Positions 38,495 through 44,981 of a DNA stretch of 44,981 nucleotides are shown here, one piece after another. The stretch is taken from positions 1 through 44,981 of the forward strand of contig DATAPB010000184.1 of assembly GCA_036265435.1 (NCBI GenBank). The letters are read 5' to 3'. The notes under the pieces are model-generated. The model saw only the letters and a program-made list of their open reading frames with translations, was not told where the DNA came from and searched no databases. The position numbers were made by a program, and so were the translations under genes. Each line of letters opens with the position of its first letter. The stretch's first letter is position 1. Source of the DNA: DASUPK01 sp036265435. Its GTDB lineage: Bacteria; Actinomycetota; Thermoleophilia; Solirubrobacterales; 70-9.

Positions 38495-39577
38495 TCAGTC
38501 CAGACGCCTGGCCGCAAGCGCCTCTTCGTCCAGCTCGACGCCGAGGCCCGGGCGCTCGTCCAGGTGAAGCTCGTTCCGGTCAGAGCTCGCCCCGCGTCCG
38601 ATGCTCGCGGAGAAGAGGCGCTCGGTCGCGAGCCCGTGCGCCACGGCCGCATCGCCGCCGCGGTAGCGGAGCGCCTGCACGGCATGGGCGGCGGCGGTGA
38701 TGCCCACCGGGCCCTCGAGCGAGCTCGACAGGTACGAAGGCATCGTCTCGGCGATCTCGAGCGCTGCTCCGAGGCCACCGACCTTGGCGACTTTGACCGC
38801 GGCGACGTCGCAGGCCCCGAGTTCCTTCGCGCGGCGAGCGTCGAAGGGGGAGACCAGGCTCTCGTCAGCCGCCACCCGGACGTCGACTCGGCGGCGCAGC
38901 TCGACCATCTGCTCGAAGGTGCCGACCGGTTGCTCCGCGAGCTCGATCCGGTGGGGGGCCAGCGCCTCCAGCCGGTCCGCCGCCTCGTCGACGCTCCAGG
39001 CGCCGTTGGCATCGATGCGGACCTCGATCGCGTCGCCCAGCGTCTGCCTGACGGTCGCCACCTGGGTGACGTCCCCCGGGAGCCCGACCTTGAGCTTGAA
39101 GGTCCGGAACCCCTCGGCCTGCCAATCCCGGGCGAGCCTCCGGGTCTCGGCGGGGTTGGCGGCCGGCAACGTCGCGTTGCAGACCACCGGAGACGCCTCG
39201 GCCGCCCCCAGCAACCGCCAGACCGGCTCGCCCGACGCGCGGCCCACGAGGTCGTGCAGCGCGATATCCACCCCGGCGATGGCCTGGGCGGAAGCCCCGC
39301 GGTTGCGGCAGCGCGCGATCGCGGACCAGATCCGCTTCGGCTCGACCTCGCCTTCCAGCAGACCGGGCCAGCAGCGCTCGCGGATCTCCTCGGCGATCAC
39401 GTCGATCCCGGGTCCGCCGCGCAGAGAGAGCGAAGTCGTCTCTCCGAGGCCCTCGAGGCCCTCCCCGCGGATCCTGACGAGGATCAGCTTGCGCTCGTGT
39501 AGCTCCCCCCGCGCTGTGATGTAGGGCTCGCCGAACGGCAGCGAGTAGGGGATGACCTCGATCTCCTCCAGCCGCAC
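38495..39577 (-). CDS. menC: o-Succinylbenzoate synthase
   Basis: 360-residue enolase-superfamily dehydratase turning SHCHC into o-succinylbenzoate. The barrel residues are in place: FKLKVG (KxK base), VRIDANGAW, ELAEQPV and AADES (metal ligands Asp/Glu/Asp), and AVKVAKVGGL (second Lys). The N-terminal capping domain (EVIPYSLPFGEPYITARG) is complete. Some relatives are N-acylamino-acid racemases or dipeptide epimerases, but the position between menA and menD settles the call. Start GTG 39577, only 22 bp after the menA stop, yet with its own TAGCAT box 6 nt ahead on the minus strand. Confidence 0.92.
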   Translation of the reverse strand: MRLEEIEVIPYSLPFGEPYITARGELHERKLILVRIRGEGLEGLGETTSLSLRGGPGIDVIAEEIRERCWPGLLEGEVEPKRIWSAIARCRNRGASAQAIAGVDIALHDLVGRASGEPVWRLLGAAEASPVVCNATLPAANPAETRRLARDWQAEGFRTFKLKVGLPGDVTQVATVRQTLGDAIEVRIDANGAWSVDEAADRLEALAPHRIELAEQPVGTFEQMVELRRRVDVRVAADESLVSPFDARRAKELGACDVAAVKVAKVGGLGAALEIAETMPSYLSSSLEGPVGITAAAHAVQALRYRGGDAAVAHGLATERLFSASIGRGASSDRNELHLDERPGLGVELDEEALAARRLD

Positions 39578-39583
39578 GGGGCG

Positions 39584-39589
39584 ATGCTA
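39584..39589 (-). promoter_or_regulatory. Possible internal leaderless promoter for menC-menD
   Basis: On the minus strand TAGCAT lies 6 nt before the menC GTG, in the 22-bp gap after menA. Confidence 0.35.
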
Positions 39590-39599
39590 GGGCGCGAAC

Positions 39600-40481
39600 C
39601 TATGCCGCGATCAGAAGTCCCGCGGAGAGCAGCAGGCTGAACACTCCGAGGAGCGCGCCGGTGCCCGCGAGGGCGCCGTTCAGAGCGGGGCCGTCGGTGC
39701 GGGTGAGGACAGCCCGGGCCGGCCGGAGGGCGAGGGGGGCGGAGAGCAGGCCGAGAAGGGCCCACCAAGCGCCCCCATGGGAGGTCACCGTTCCGAGCAG
39801 GTCGGCGTACGCGGCGACCACCAGGCCCGCGTAGAGGCGCCGCGTTCCCTGGCGTCCGAGCCGCACGGCGAGCGTGTTCTTCCCCGCGCGGCGATCGGTG
39901 TCGATGTCGCGGATGTTGTTGACAACGAGGATCGCCGTCGCCAGGCAGCCGACCGCGACCGAGAGTCCGAAGGGGAACCAGTCGAGTCTTTCCAGCTGCA
40001 CGTAGTAGGAGCCGTTCACGGCGACCAGGCCGAAGAAGAGGAAGACGAACAGCTCGCCCAGCCCCGCATAGCCATAGGGCCTAGGGCCACCCGTGTAGAG
40101 GACCCCGGCGGCGATCGAGGCTGCACCCACCGCGATGATGACCCAGCCGGCGACGGTCGCGAGATAGATACCGGCCGCCACGGCGACGCCGAAGGCGAGC
40201 CAGGTCGCGATCAGCACCCTGCGCGGGGCGACGAGGCCGGCGGCGGTCACCCGCACGGGCCCGAGCCGGTCGACCGTGTCGGCACCGCGCTTGGCATCGG
40301 AGTAGTCGTTCGCCAGATTCGTCCCGATCTGGATGAAGATGCTCCCGATCAGGGCGGCTACGAAGGCACCGACCCGGGGCAGCTCGCCCACCTTTTCGAT
40401 CGCGGCGGCGGTGCCGACCAGCACCGGTGCGATTGCGGCGGGCAGCGTCCGGGGACGCGCCGCCATAAGCCAGATCCTCAA
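39600..40481 (-). CDS. menA: 1,4-Dihydroxy-2-naphthoate polyprenyltransferase
   Basis: 293-residue UbiA-superfamily membrane enzyme attaching the prenyl tail to dihydroxynaphthoate. WLMAARPRTLPAAIAPVLVG is the MenA N-terminus. NLANDYSD and NNIRDIDTD are the two Asp-rich motifs binding the prenyl diphosphate through Mg; VTAAGLVAPRRV and LGRQGTRRLY follow. Eight or nine transmembrane helices are evident. The TTG at 40481 is used because residues before the ATG at 40466 (MRIWL) belong to the family consensus; AGGGGAG precedes it. It begins 14 bp after the menB stop, so menB and menA are cotranscribed. Confidence 0.94.
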   Translation of the reverse strand: MRIWLMAARPRTLPAAIAPVLVGTAAAIEKVGELPRVGAFVAALIGSIFIQIGTNLANDYSDAKRGADTVDRLGPVRVTAAGLVAPRRVLIATWLAFGVAVAAGIYLATVAGWVIIAVGAASIAAGVLYTGGPRPYGYAGLGELFVFLFFGLVAVNGSYYVQLERLDWFPFGLSVAVGCLATAILVVNNIRDIDTDRRAGKNTLAVRLGRQGTRRLYAGLVVAAYADLLGTVTSHGGAWWALLGLLSAPLALRPARAVLTRTDGPALNGALAGTGALLGVFSLLLSAGLLIAA

Positions 40482-40495
40482 AGCCGGGGTCTCCC

Positions 40496-41386
40496 CTAGG
40501 GCCTCTTCGGGTACTTGGAGAAGTCCGGGCTGCGTCCCTGCTGGTAGGCGTTGCGCCCCTCCTGGCCCTCCTCGGTCATGTAGAAGAGCAGGGTCGCGTC
40601 GTGAGAGAGCTGCTGGATGCCGGTCAGCCCGTCCTCGGTAGCGTTGAAGCTCGCCTTGAGCAGCCGCAGTGAGAGGGGGGAGAGGGCGGCCATCTCACGG
40701 CACCAGGCGACCGTCTCCCGCTCGAGCTGGTCGAGCGGGACGACGGTGTTGACCAGCCCCATGTCCAGCGCCTCCTGCGCGTCGTAGAGGCGCGAGAGGA
40801 ACCAGATCTCCTTGGCCTTCTTCACGCCGACGTTCCGGGCGAGCAGCGAGGTGCCGAAGCCGCCGTCGAAGCTGCCCACTCTCGGTCCGGTCTGGCCGAA
40901 GACGGCGTTGTCGCCCGCGATCGTCAGGTCGCAGACCAGATGGAGGATGTGCCCGCCGCCGACCGCGTATCCCGCGACCATCGCCACCACCGGCTTCGGA
41001 AGTCGCCTGATCTGGACGTGCAGGTCGCCCACATCCAGGCGGCCGACGCCCCTCTGGGCGACCTCGTCCTTCCCTATGTAGCCGTCGTCGCCGCGAATCC
41101 GCTGGTCGCCGCCCGAGCAGAAAGCCTCGTCGCCGGCACCGGTGAAGATGATCGTCGCGACCTCGACATCGTCGCGGGCCCGGCTGAACGCGTCACGCAG
41201 CTCGGCGAGGGTCGGGGGGCGGAAGGCGTTGTGGACCTCCGGGCGGTTGATCGAGATCTTCGCGACCGAGTCCCCGCGCTCGTAGATCACGTCCTCGTAA
41301 TCACCCTCGGCGTGCCACTCGATCGGCGCGTAGAGCTCGTCCTCGGGGGGTGCGTCCTTGTGGCGTCTCGGCACGGCGGCAACCAT
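40496..41386 (-). CDS. menB: 1,4-Dihydroxy-2-naphthoyl-CoA synthase
   Basis: 296-residue crotonase-fold enzyme closing the second ring of the naphthoquinone. EDVIYERGDSVAKISINRPEVHNAFRP, FCSGGDQRIRGDDGYIG, VAGYAVGGGHILHLVCDLTIA, FGQTGPRVGSFDGGFG and the C-terminal AYQQGRSPDFSKYPKRP are all MenB hallmarks. The SFDGGFG Asp is the catalytic residue. The ATG at 41386 is adopted; the frame is open far upstream, but that part is antisense to menE. The divergent menE start is only 12 bp away, and the menE -10 box begins at the first base of this start codon. It heads the menB-menA-menC-menD operon. Confidence 0.95.
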   Translation of the reverse strand: MVAAVPRRHKDAPPEDELYAPIEWHAEGDYEDVIYERGDSVAKISINRPEVHNAFRPPTLAELRDAFSRARDDVEVATIIFTGAGDEAFCSGGDQRIRGDDGYIGKDEVAQRGVGRLDVGDLHVQIRRLPKPVVAMVAGYAVGGGHILHLVCDLTIAGDNAVFGQTGPRVGSFDGGFGTSLLARNVGVKKAKEIWFLSRLYDAQEALDMGLVNTVVPLDQLERETVAWCREMAALSPLSLRLLKASFNATEDGLTGIQQLSHDATLLFYMTEEGQEGRNAYQQGRSPDFSKYPKRP

Positions 41387-41391
41387 AGACT
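41386..41391 (+). promoter_or_regulatory. -10 box of menE overlapping the menB start codon
   Basis: TAGACT lies 7 nt before the menE GTG at 41399. Its first base is the first base of the menB ATG on the other strand, so polymerase binding here would cover the menB start. Confidence 0.5.
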
Positions 41392-41398
41392 TTCGGCC

Positions 41399-42739
41399 GT
41401 GAAGCTCGACAACTGGCTCGCACAGCGGGCTCACAGTTGCCCCGAGCGGACCGCGCTGGTCACGGAAGCCTCCAGCGTCACTTACGCGGAGCTGGAGGCG
41501 GAGGCTACCTGGGTCGCTCGCCGGCTTGCCGCCTACGGGGTGAGAAGGGACGCGGTCGCGGCCCTCACCATGCATCCGCGCCGCGAGGAGGTCGTGCTGC
41601 TGCACGCCCTGATGAAGCTCGGCGCCGTCGCCCTGCCCCTCGGCCCCCGCCTCACCGAGGCCGAGCGAGAGGCCGTGCTGGCCGCGGAGCGGCCCGCCGT
41701 CGACCTCAACGATGCCGGGGAGCTCACCCAGACCGAGGCGGACCTGCCGCTGCTCGGGGAGCACGACATGGACGATGTCCAGTGTCGAATCCTGACCAGC
41801 GGGACCTCCGGGGAGCCGCGGCCGGTGGGGCTCACCTACGGGAACTTCCTGTTCAGCGCGATGGGCTCGGCCTTCAACCTCGGCGTCGATCCAGCCGACC
41901 GCTGGCTCTGCTGTCTGCCGCTGAGCCACGTCGGCGGCCTCTCGATCGTCATCCGCTCGGTGATCTACGGCACCACGGCGGTCCTCCTCGACGGCTTCGA
42001 CACCGAGCAGGTGGCGAGGACCCTCGTCTCCGGGGACATCTCGGTCGTCTCACTGGTCCCGACCCAGCTGATCCGCCTGCTCGAGGCCGGCGCGGACCTC
42101 TCGGCCCCTCGCGCGATCCTGATCGGCGGTGGGCCCGTGCCGGCCGACGCGCTGCGCGAGGCGCTCGGCCGGGGAGCGACGGTCGTGCAGACCTACGGCA
42201 TGACCGAGACGTGCTCCCAGGTGACGACGCTTTCGCCCGAGGACGCCGAGCGCAGGGTGGGCTCGGCCGGTCGTCCGCTGCTCACCAGCCACATCCGAAT
42301 CGAGGGCGGGGAGATCCTGGTCCAGGGCCCGACGGTCGCGCCCGGCTGCTACGAGGCGGACGGCTGGCTCCACACCGGCGACCTCGGCCACATCGACGAC
42401 GAGGGGTTCCTCTACGTCACCGGGCGCAACAGCGAGGTGATCGTCACCGGCGGTGAGAACGTGATGCCGGCCGAGGTCGAGGCCGTGCTGATCTCACACC
42501 CCGCCGTGGCGGACGCCGCGGTGTTCGGCCGGCCGCATCCCGAGTGGCAGGAGACCGTCTGCGCGCTGGTCGTCCTGCGCGACGGAGCCGAGACGACGGA
42601 CGAGGAGCTGCGGTCCCACTGCTCCGGCCCGCTCGCTCCTTACAAGGTGCCGAAGCGCGTGGACTTCGTCTCGTCCCTGCCCAGGACGCCCTCCGGCAAG
42701 CTGCTGCGCGGCGAGCTCACCGCGCTCGCCGAGACCTGA
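41399..42739 (+). CDS. menE: o-Succinylbenzoate-CoA ligase
   Basis: 446-residue acyl-CoA synthetase of the ANL superfamily activating o-succinylbenzoate with ATP and CoA. TSGTSGEPRPVGLTYGN is the phosphate loop, altered from the usual TSGTTGKPKG (Lys replaced by Arg and shifted). LPLSHVGGLS, QTYGMTETCSQVT, GWLHTGDLGHIDDEGFLYVTGR, VTGGENVMPAEVE and PSGKLLRGEL with the catalytic Lys complete it. The length is short but normal for MenE. Start GTG 41399, 7 nt after TAGACT. The position beside menB supports the MenE call over general acyl-CoA ligases. Confidence 0.92.
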   Translation: MKLDNWLAQRAHSCPERTALVTEASSVTYAELEAEATWVARRLAAYGVRRDAVAALTMHPRREEVVLLHALMKLGAVALPLGPRLTEAEREAVLAAERPAVDLNDAGELTQTEADLPLLGEHDMDDVQCRILTSGTSGEPRPVGLTYGNFLFSAMGSAFNLGVDPADRWLCCLPLSHVGGLSIVIRSVIYGTTAVLLDGFDTEQVARTLVSGDISVVSLVPTQLIRLLEAGADLSAPRAILIGGGPVPADALREALGRGATVVQTYGMTETCSQVTTLSPEDAERRVGSAGRPLLTSHIRIEGGEILVQGPTVAPGCYEADGWLHTGDLGHIDDEGFLYVTGRNSEVIVTGGENVMPAEVEAVLISHPAVADAAVFGRPHPEWQETVCALVVLRDGAETTDEELRSHCSGPLAPYKVPKRVDFVSSLPRTPSGKLLRGELTALAET

Positions 42740-42763
42740 GCTTGGCCCGCACACGCCTCTCTG

Positions 42764-42769
42764 TACCAT
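42764..42769 (+). promoter_or_regulatory. -10 box of a probable leaderless ilvC promoter
   Basis: TACCAT lies 10 nt before the ilvC ATG; a -35-like TTGGCC (42742-42747) stands 16 nt upstream. The same TACCAT hexamer precedes ilvB. Confidence 0.55.
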
Positions 42770-42779
42770 CCGCCGCCGC

Positions 42780-43781
42780 ATGGCTGCGCAGGACGTTCTC
42801 TACGACAAGGACGCGGATCTCTCCGCACTCGAGGAGGGGAAGAAGATCGCGATCCTGGGCTACGGCTCGCAGGGCCACGCACACGCACTCAACCTGAAGG
42901 ACTCCGGCATGGAGGTCGTGGTGGGGTTGCGCCCCGACTCCTCCAGCCGGGCCGATGCGGAGGGCGAGGGCCTCGAGGTGCTCGACGTCGCCGACGCGGC
43001 AAGCGAGGGAGACGTGGTGATGATCCTGCTGCCCGACGAGAAGCAGGCCAAGATCTGGGGCGAGGAGATCTCGGACGGGATCGCCGACGGCAACCTCCTG
43101 ATGTTCGCCCACGGCTTCGCGATCCGGTTCGGCCAGATCGAGCCGCCTCCCGGCGTCGACGTCGGGATGGTCGCCCCGAAGGGTCCGGGCCATCTGGTCC
43201 GCCGCGAGTTCGTCAATGGGCAGGGCGTGCCCTGCCTGATGGCGGTCCACCAGGATGCCACCGGTTCGGCACGCGAGCAGGTTCTCGCCTACGCCTCCGG
43301 CATCGGCGGCGGCAGGGCGGGAATCATCGAGACGACCTTCAAGGACGAGGCCGAGACCGACCTCTTCGGCGAGCAGGCCGTCCTCTGCGGCGGCGCCACG
43401 GAGCTGGTCCGAGCCGGCTTCGACACCCTCGTCGAGGCGGGCTACGACCCGCGGCTCGCCTACTTCGAGTGCCTCCACGAGCTCAAGCTGATCGTCGACC
43501 TGATGTACGAGCACGGCATTCAGGGGATGCGCCACTCGATCTCCAACACCGCCGAGTACGGCGACATGACCCGCGGCCCCAAGGTGATCACCGACGAGAC
43601 CCGGAAGGCGATGAGGAAGATCCTCGCGGACATCCAGTCCGGCGAGTTCGCGAAGGAGTGGATCGCCGAGAACGAGGCAGGTCAGGAGAACTTCCAGCGC
43701 ATGCGCGAGGAGGCCACCGATGCGCAGGTCGAGAAGGTCGGCAGGGACCTCCGGGCGATGATGCCCTGGATCGACGACTAG
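42780..43781 (+). CDS. ilvC: Ketol-acid reductoisomerase (NADP+), class I
   Basis: 333-residue enzyme converting acetolactate or acetohydroxybutyrate to the dihydroxy acid. GYGSQGHAHALNLKDSG is the dinucleotide site, with the NADPH-selective loop GLRPDSSSR. AHGFAIRFGQI, VAPKGPGHLVRREF, DEAETDLFGEQAVLCGG (Mg ligands) and ECLHELKLIVDLMYE form the active site; RHSISNTAEYGD and the C-terminal NFQRMREE helix end it. It is short (class I) without the duplicated knot. It has its own promoter and lies 8 kb from ilvBN. Confidence 0.96.
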   Translation: MAAQDVLYDKDADLSALEEGKKIAILGYGSQGHAHALNLKDSGMEVVVGLRPDSSSRADAEGEGLEVLDVADAASEGDVVMILLPDEKQAKIWGEEISDGIADGNLLMFAHGFAIRFGQIEPPPGVDVGMVAPKGPGHLVRREFVNGQGVPCLMAVHQDATGSAREQVLAYASGIGGGRAGIIETTFKDEAETDLFGEQAVLCGGATELVRAGFDTLVEAGYDPRLAYFECLHELKLIVDLMYEHGIQGMRHSISNTAEYGDMTRGPKVITDETRKAMRKILADIQSGEFAKEWIAENEAGQENFQRMREEATDAQVEKVGRDLRAMMPWIDD

Positions 43782-43786
43782 CCGGC

Positions 43787-43792
43787 TAGGCT
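43787..43792 (+). promoter_or_regulatory. -10 box of a probable leaderless cyanase promoter
   Basis: TAGGCT lies 10 nt before the ATG at 43803, in the 21-bp gap after the ilvC stop. Confidence 0.4.
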
Positions 43793-43802
43793 GCCGCCGG
43801 CG

Positions 43803-44253
43803 ATGACCCGAGAGAGCTCACCGAGGAGATCCTGGCGGCCAAGCACTCGCGAGGGCTGAGCTGGGCCGAGCTGGCGGAGCGGCTGAACGCACCGGTCGAG
43901 TGGGCGACGGCGGCCCTGCTCGGCCAGTTCCCGCTCGACGAGACCCAGGCCCGTCCGCAACTGAGGCGCTGGGCCTGGACAAAGATGCGATTCCGGAGCT
44001 GACTGCGTCGCCGATGCGGGGTGCGCTGGACGATGTAGTGCCTACCGACCCGACCATCTACCGGCTATACGAGATCGTTCAGGTCTATGGCCCGGCGCTG
44101 AAGGAACTGATCCACGAGGAGTTCGGGGACGGGATCATGAGCGCGATCAACTTCGGCTTCACGGTTCGGCGCCTGCCGGACGAAAAGGGAGACAGGGTGG
44201 AGATCGTCCTCAACGGCAAGTTCCTGCCGTATGAGTGGCGAGAGATGGACTGA
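43803..44253 (+). pseudogene. cynS: Cyanate hydratase gene with two frame disruptions
   Basis: Pieces of one cyanase lie in three frames. ATG 43803 begins MTRE; about one base later the frame changes to LTEEILAAKHSRGLSWAELAE through WATAALLGQFPLDETQA (43817 to about 43950). A second one-base loss near 43952-43960 leads to the last frame, EALGLDKDAIPEL, PTDPTIYRLYEIVQVYG, HEEFGDGIMSAINF and LNGKFLPYEWREMD. Arg, Glu and Ser of the cyanase active site (YRLYE, GIMSAINF) are present. Restored, the product would be about 150 residues, close to the 156 of E. coli CynS. The longest intact piece, from GTG or ATG near 43900, lacks the N-terminal helical domain. It is a decayed gene or two indel errors; no CynT or CynR is nearby. 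Confidence 0.8.
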
Positions 44254-44256
44254 TCT

Positions 44257-44272
44257 CGGGCGCTGATGCCCG
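44257..44272 (+). terminator. Putative terminator after cynS
   Basis: CGGGC-GCTGAT-GCCCG, a 5-bp GC stem with a 6-nt loop, 4 nt after the cynS stop and 44 bp before the convergent DUF805 stop. No T tract. Confidence 0.3.
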
Positions 44273-44315
44273 GACTGACCGGAGGCTCTTACCGTCCGCT
44301 CGTGTTAGTGGCTGC

Positions 44316-44693
44316 TCAGGCGGCGGTGGGTGCCGCGACTCCCTCCGCCGGTGGCGGCCCATACCGGTTCTCACCCGGATCGCTCTGGCGCAGGTAGAAG
44401 ATGAGCAGGACGATGAACCCGATGATCGGGATCAGGCCGATCAGCACCCACCAGCCGGTGTGGTCCGTGTCGTGGAGCCGTCGTATCGCCACCGAGAGGT
44501 TCGGCAGCAGCAGCGCCAGTCCGGCCAGCCCGCTCACCACACCGAAGCTGCCGATGATGGCGTCGATGATGGCGGCGCCAATCCCAACCAGGATCCCAAA
44601 CAGGAACCACCACCAGAATGCCGGTCTTGACGCGCGGCCGTCGAACTTCACGTAATGGTCGAATCCAGACCTGACTGCCTCAGCAAAGGTCAC
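44316..44693 (-). CDS. DUF805 family membrane protein
   Basis: 125-residue membrane protein of the DUF805 (YhaH-like) family. The N-terminal AVRSGFDHYVKFDGRASRPAFWWWFLF is the diagnostic segment, followed by three or four helices (ILVGIGAAIIDAIIG, GVVSGLAGLALLLPNLSVAIRRLHDTDHTGWWVL, LIPIIGFIVLLIFYL) and a Gly/Pro-rich tail ending GENRYGPPP. The RRLHDTDHTGW motif is strictly conserved in the family. Function unknown. The GTG at 44693 has AGGAGA five bases upstream. It follows the DUF4389 gene by 50 bp on the same strand. Confidence 0.88.
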   Translation of the reverse strand: MTFAEAVRSGFDHYVKFDGRASRPAFWWWFLFGILVGIGAAIIDAIIGSFGVVSGLAGLALLLPNLSVAIRRLHDTDHTGWWVLIGLIPIIGFIVLLIFYLRQSDPGENRYGPPPAEGVAAPTAA

Positions 44694-44743
44694 TTTTTCT
44701 CCTTCTCCACGTAGTCAGCTTCGTAACTCACTGGGTACAGCTT

Positions 44744-44980
44744 CTAGACCTCGGGGGTGCGGCTTGTCGCCTCGCTCGAGATCTGGCCAGAAGGCGGCGT
44801 CGATCCGCTCTCCTCATACGAGAACGGAGGCCAATCCTCCGTGAGCAGCAGGAAATAGCCGCCACCGCGAGTCAGATAGGCGGAGGCGGATCGAATCGGG
44901 TTGAACAGACCCTCCGGAAGCTTGCCCGTGAAGAGGATCGCGAACCAGGCGATCAGCGCGCAGACGCTGAGGATGATCGC
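44744..44980 (-). CDS. DUF4389 family membrane protein (C-terminal part, runs off the window)
   Basis: The minus strand from the window end to the TAG at 44746-44744 encodes 78 residues without a stop. AIILSVCALIAWFAILFTGKLPEGLFNPI and AYLTRGGGYFLLLTEDWPPFSYEE match the end of DUF4389 proteins, in which a transmembrane helix is followed by the FTGK.PEGLF segment and a Tyr/Leu-rich helix ending LLLT..PPFS. The last 20 residues are Ser/Thr/Pro-rich. The N-terminal part lies outside the window. Function unknown. Confidence 0.7.
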   Translation of the reverse strand, partial: AIILSVCALIAWFAILFTGKLPEGLFNPIRSASAYLTRGGGYFLLLTEDWPPFSYEESGSTPPSGQISSEATSRTPEV

Positions 44981-44981
44981 C

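Noticed and set aside
37619..39502. 627-codon plus frame opposite menD and menC
   Set aside because: Low-complexity Arg/Gly/Asp-rich translation; menD and menC on the minus strand are unambiguous.
1..44981. tRNA, rRNA, CRISPR, insertion sequence or prophage features
   Set aside because: No regularly spaced repeats, no transposase or integrase motifs, no cloverleaf with a T-loop consensus seen by eye on either strand.

Overview
The window is 45 kb of dense, high-GC chromosomal DNA. It carries housekeeping and biosynthetic genes with short intergenic gaps, many GTG and TTG starts, and -10 hexamers placed directly in front of start codons. GatCAB, a PcrA-type helicase, the menaquinone genes, HD-LuxR and CSLREA proteins and DUF4389/DUF805/DUF6328-type membrane proteins together suggest an actinobacterium, most likely of the Thermoleophilia/Solirubrobacterales type. 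That placement is an inference from gene content and codon style; there is no rRNA in the window. I see no tRNA, rRNA, CRISPR array, insertion sequence, integrase or phage gene.

Layout. 1-5 kb: the 3' part of dnaE, then a GAF-GAF-GGDEF-EAL signalling gene whose EAL part is broken by two single-base indels. 5-8 kb: a Cys-rich protein, an AHSA1-like protein, a lytic-transglycosylase lipoprotein and an FAD oxidoreductase. 8-10.3 kb: nfo and gltX, divergent genes whose start codons share the bases of one CATG. 10.3-15.4 kb: an HD-hydrolase/LuxR fusion, VanZ, an Rrf2 regulator, an NTF2-like protein beside a remnant of a second copy, and small membrane or secreted proteins. 15.6-20.6 kb: cysK, cysE, pcrA and folD, all on +. 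20.6-22.4 kb: a tandem array of four related four-helix membrane proteins, the first damaged. 22.4-24.8 kb: a GMC oxidoreductase and a membrane protein on -. 24.8-28.3 kb: the amidotransferase operon gatC-gatA-(zincin)-gatB. 28.4-32.4 kb: a zinc-ribbon membrane protein, a secreted CSLREA/beta-helix protein with RTX-like repeats, a glycosyltransferase and an SQD1/SqdB homologue. 32.4-43.8 kb: ilvB, ilvN, menF, an NTF2-like gene, then menD, menC, menA and menB on - (transcribed B-A-C-D), menE on + and ilvC. 43.8-45 kb: a frame-damaged cyanase gene, DUF805, and the 3' end of a DUF4389 gene that runs off the window.

How they work together. CysE makes O-acetylserine for CysK. GltX plus GatCAB is consistent with indirect Gln-tRNA and/or Asn-tRNA synthesis. 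IlvB/N and IlvC catalyse the first two steps of branched-chain amino-acid synthesis. MenF, MenD, MenC, MenE, MenB and MenA cover chorismate to demethylmenaquinone, except for the SEPHCHC-to-SHCHC (MenH) and thioesterase steps; the methyltransferase is also not here.

The most notable points are the recurrent TANNNT hexamer 6-12 nt before start codons (14 cases, suggesting widespread leaderless transcription), the overlapping divergent starts, the zincin inside gatCAB, the membrane-protein array, and three broken genes that are either decaying or hit by assembly error.
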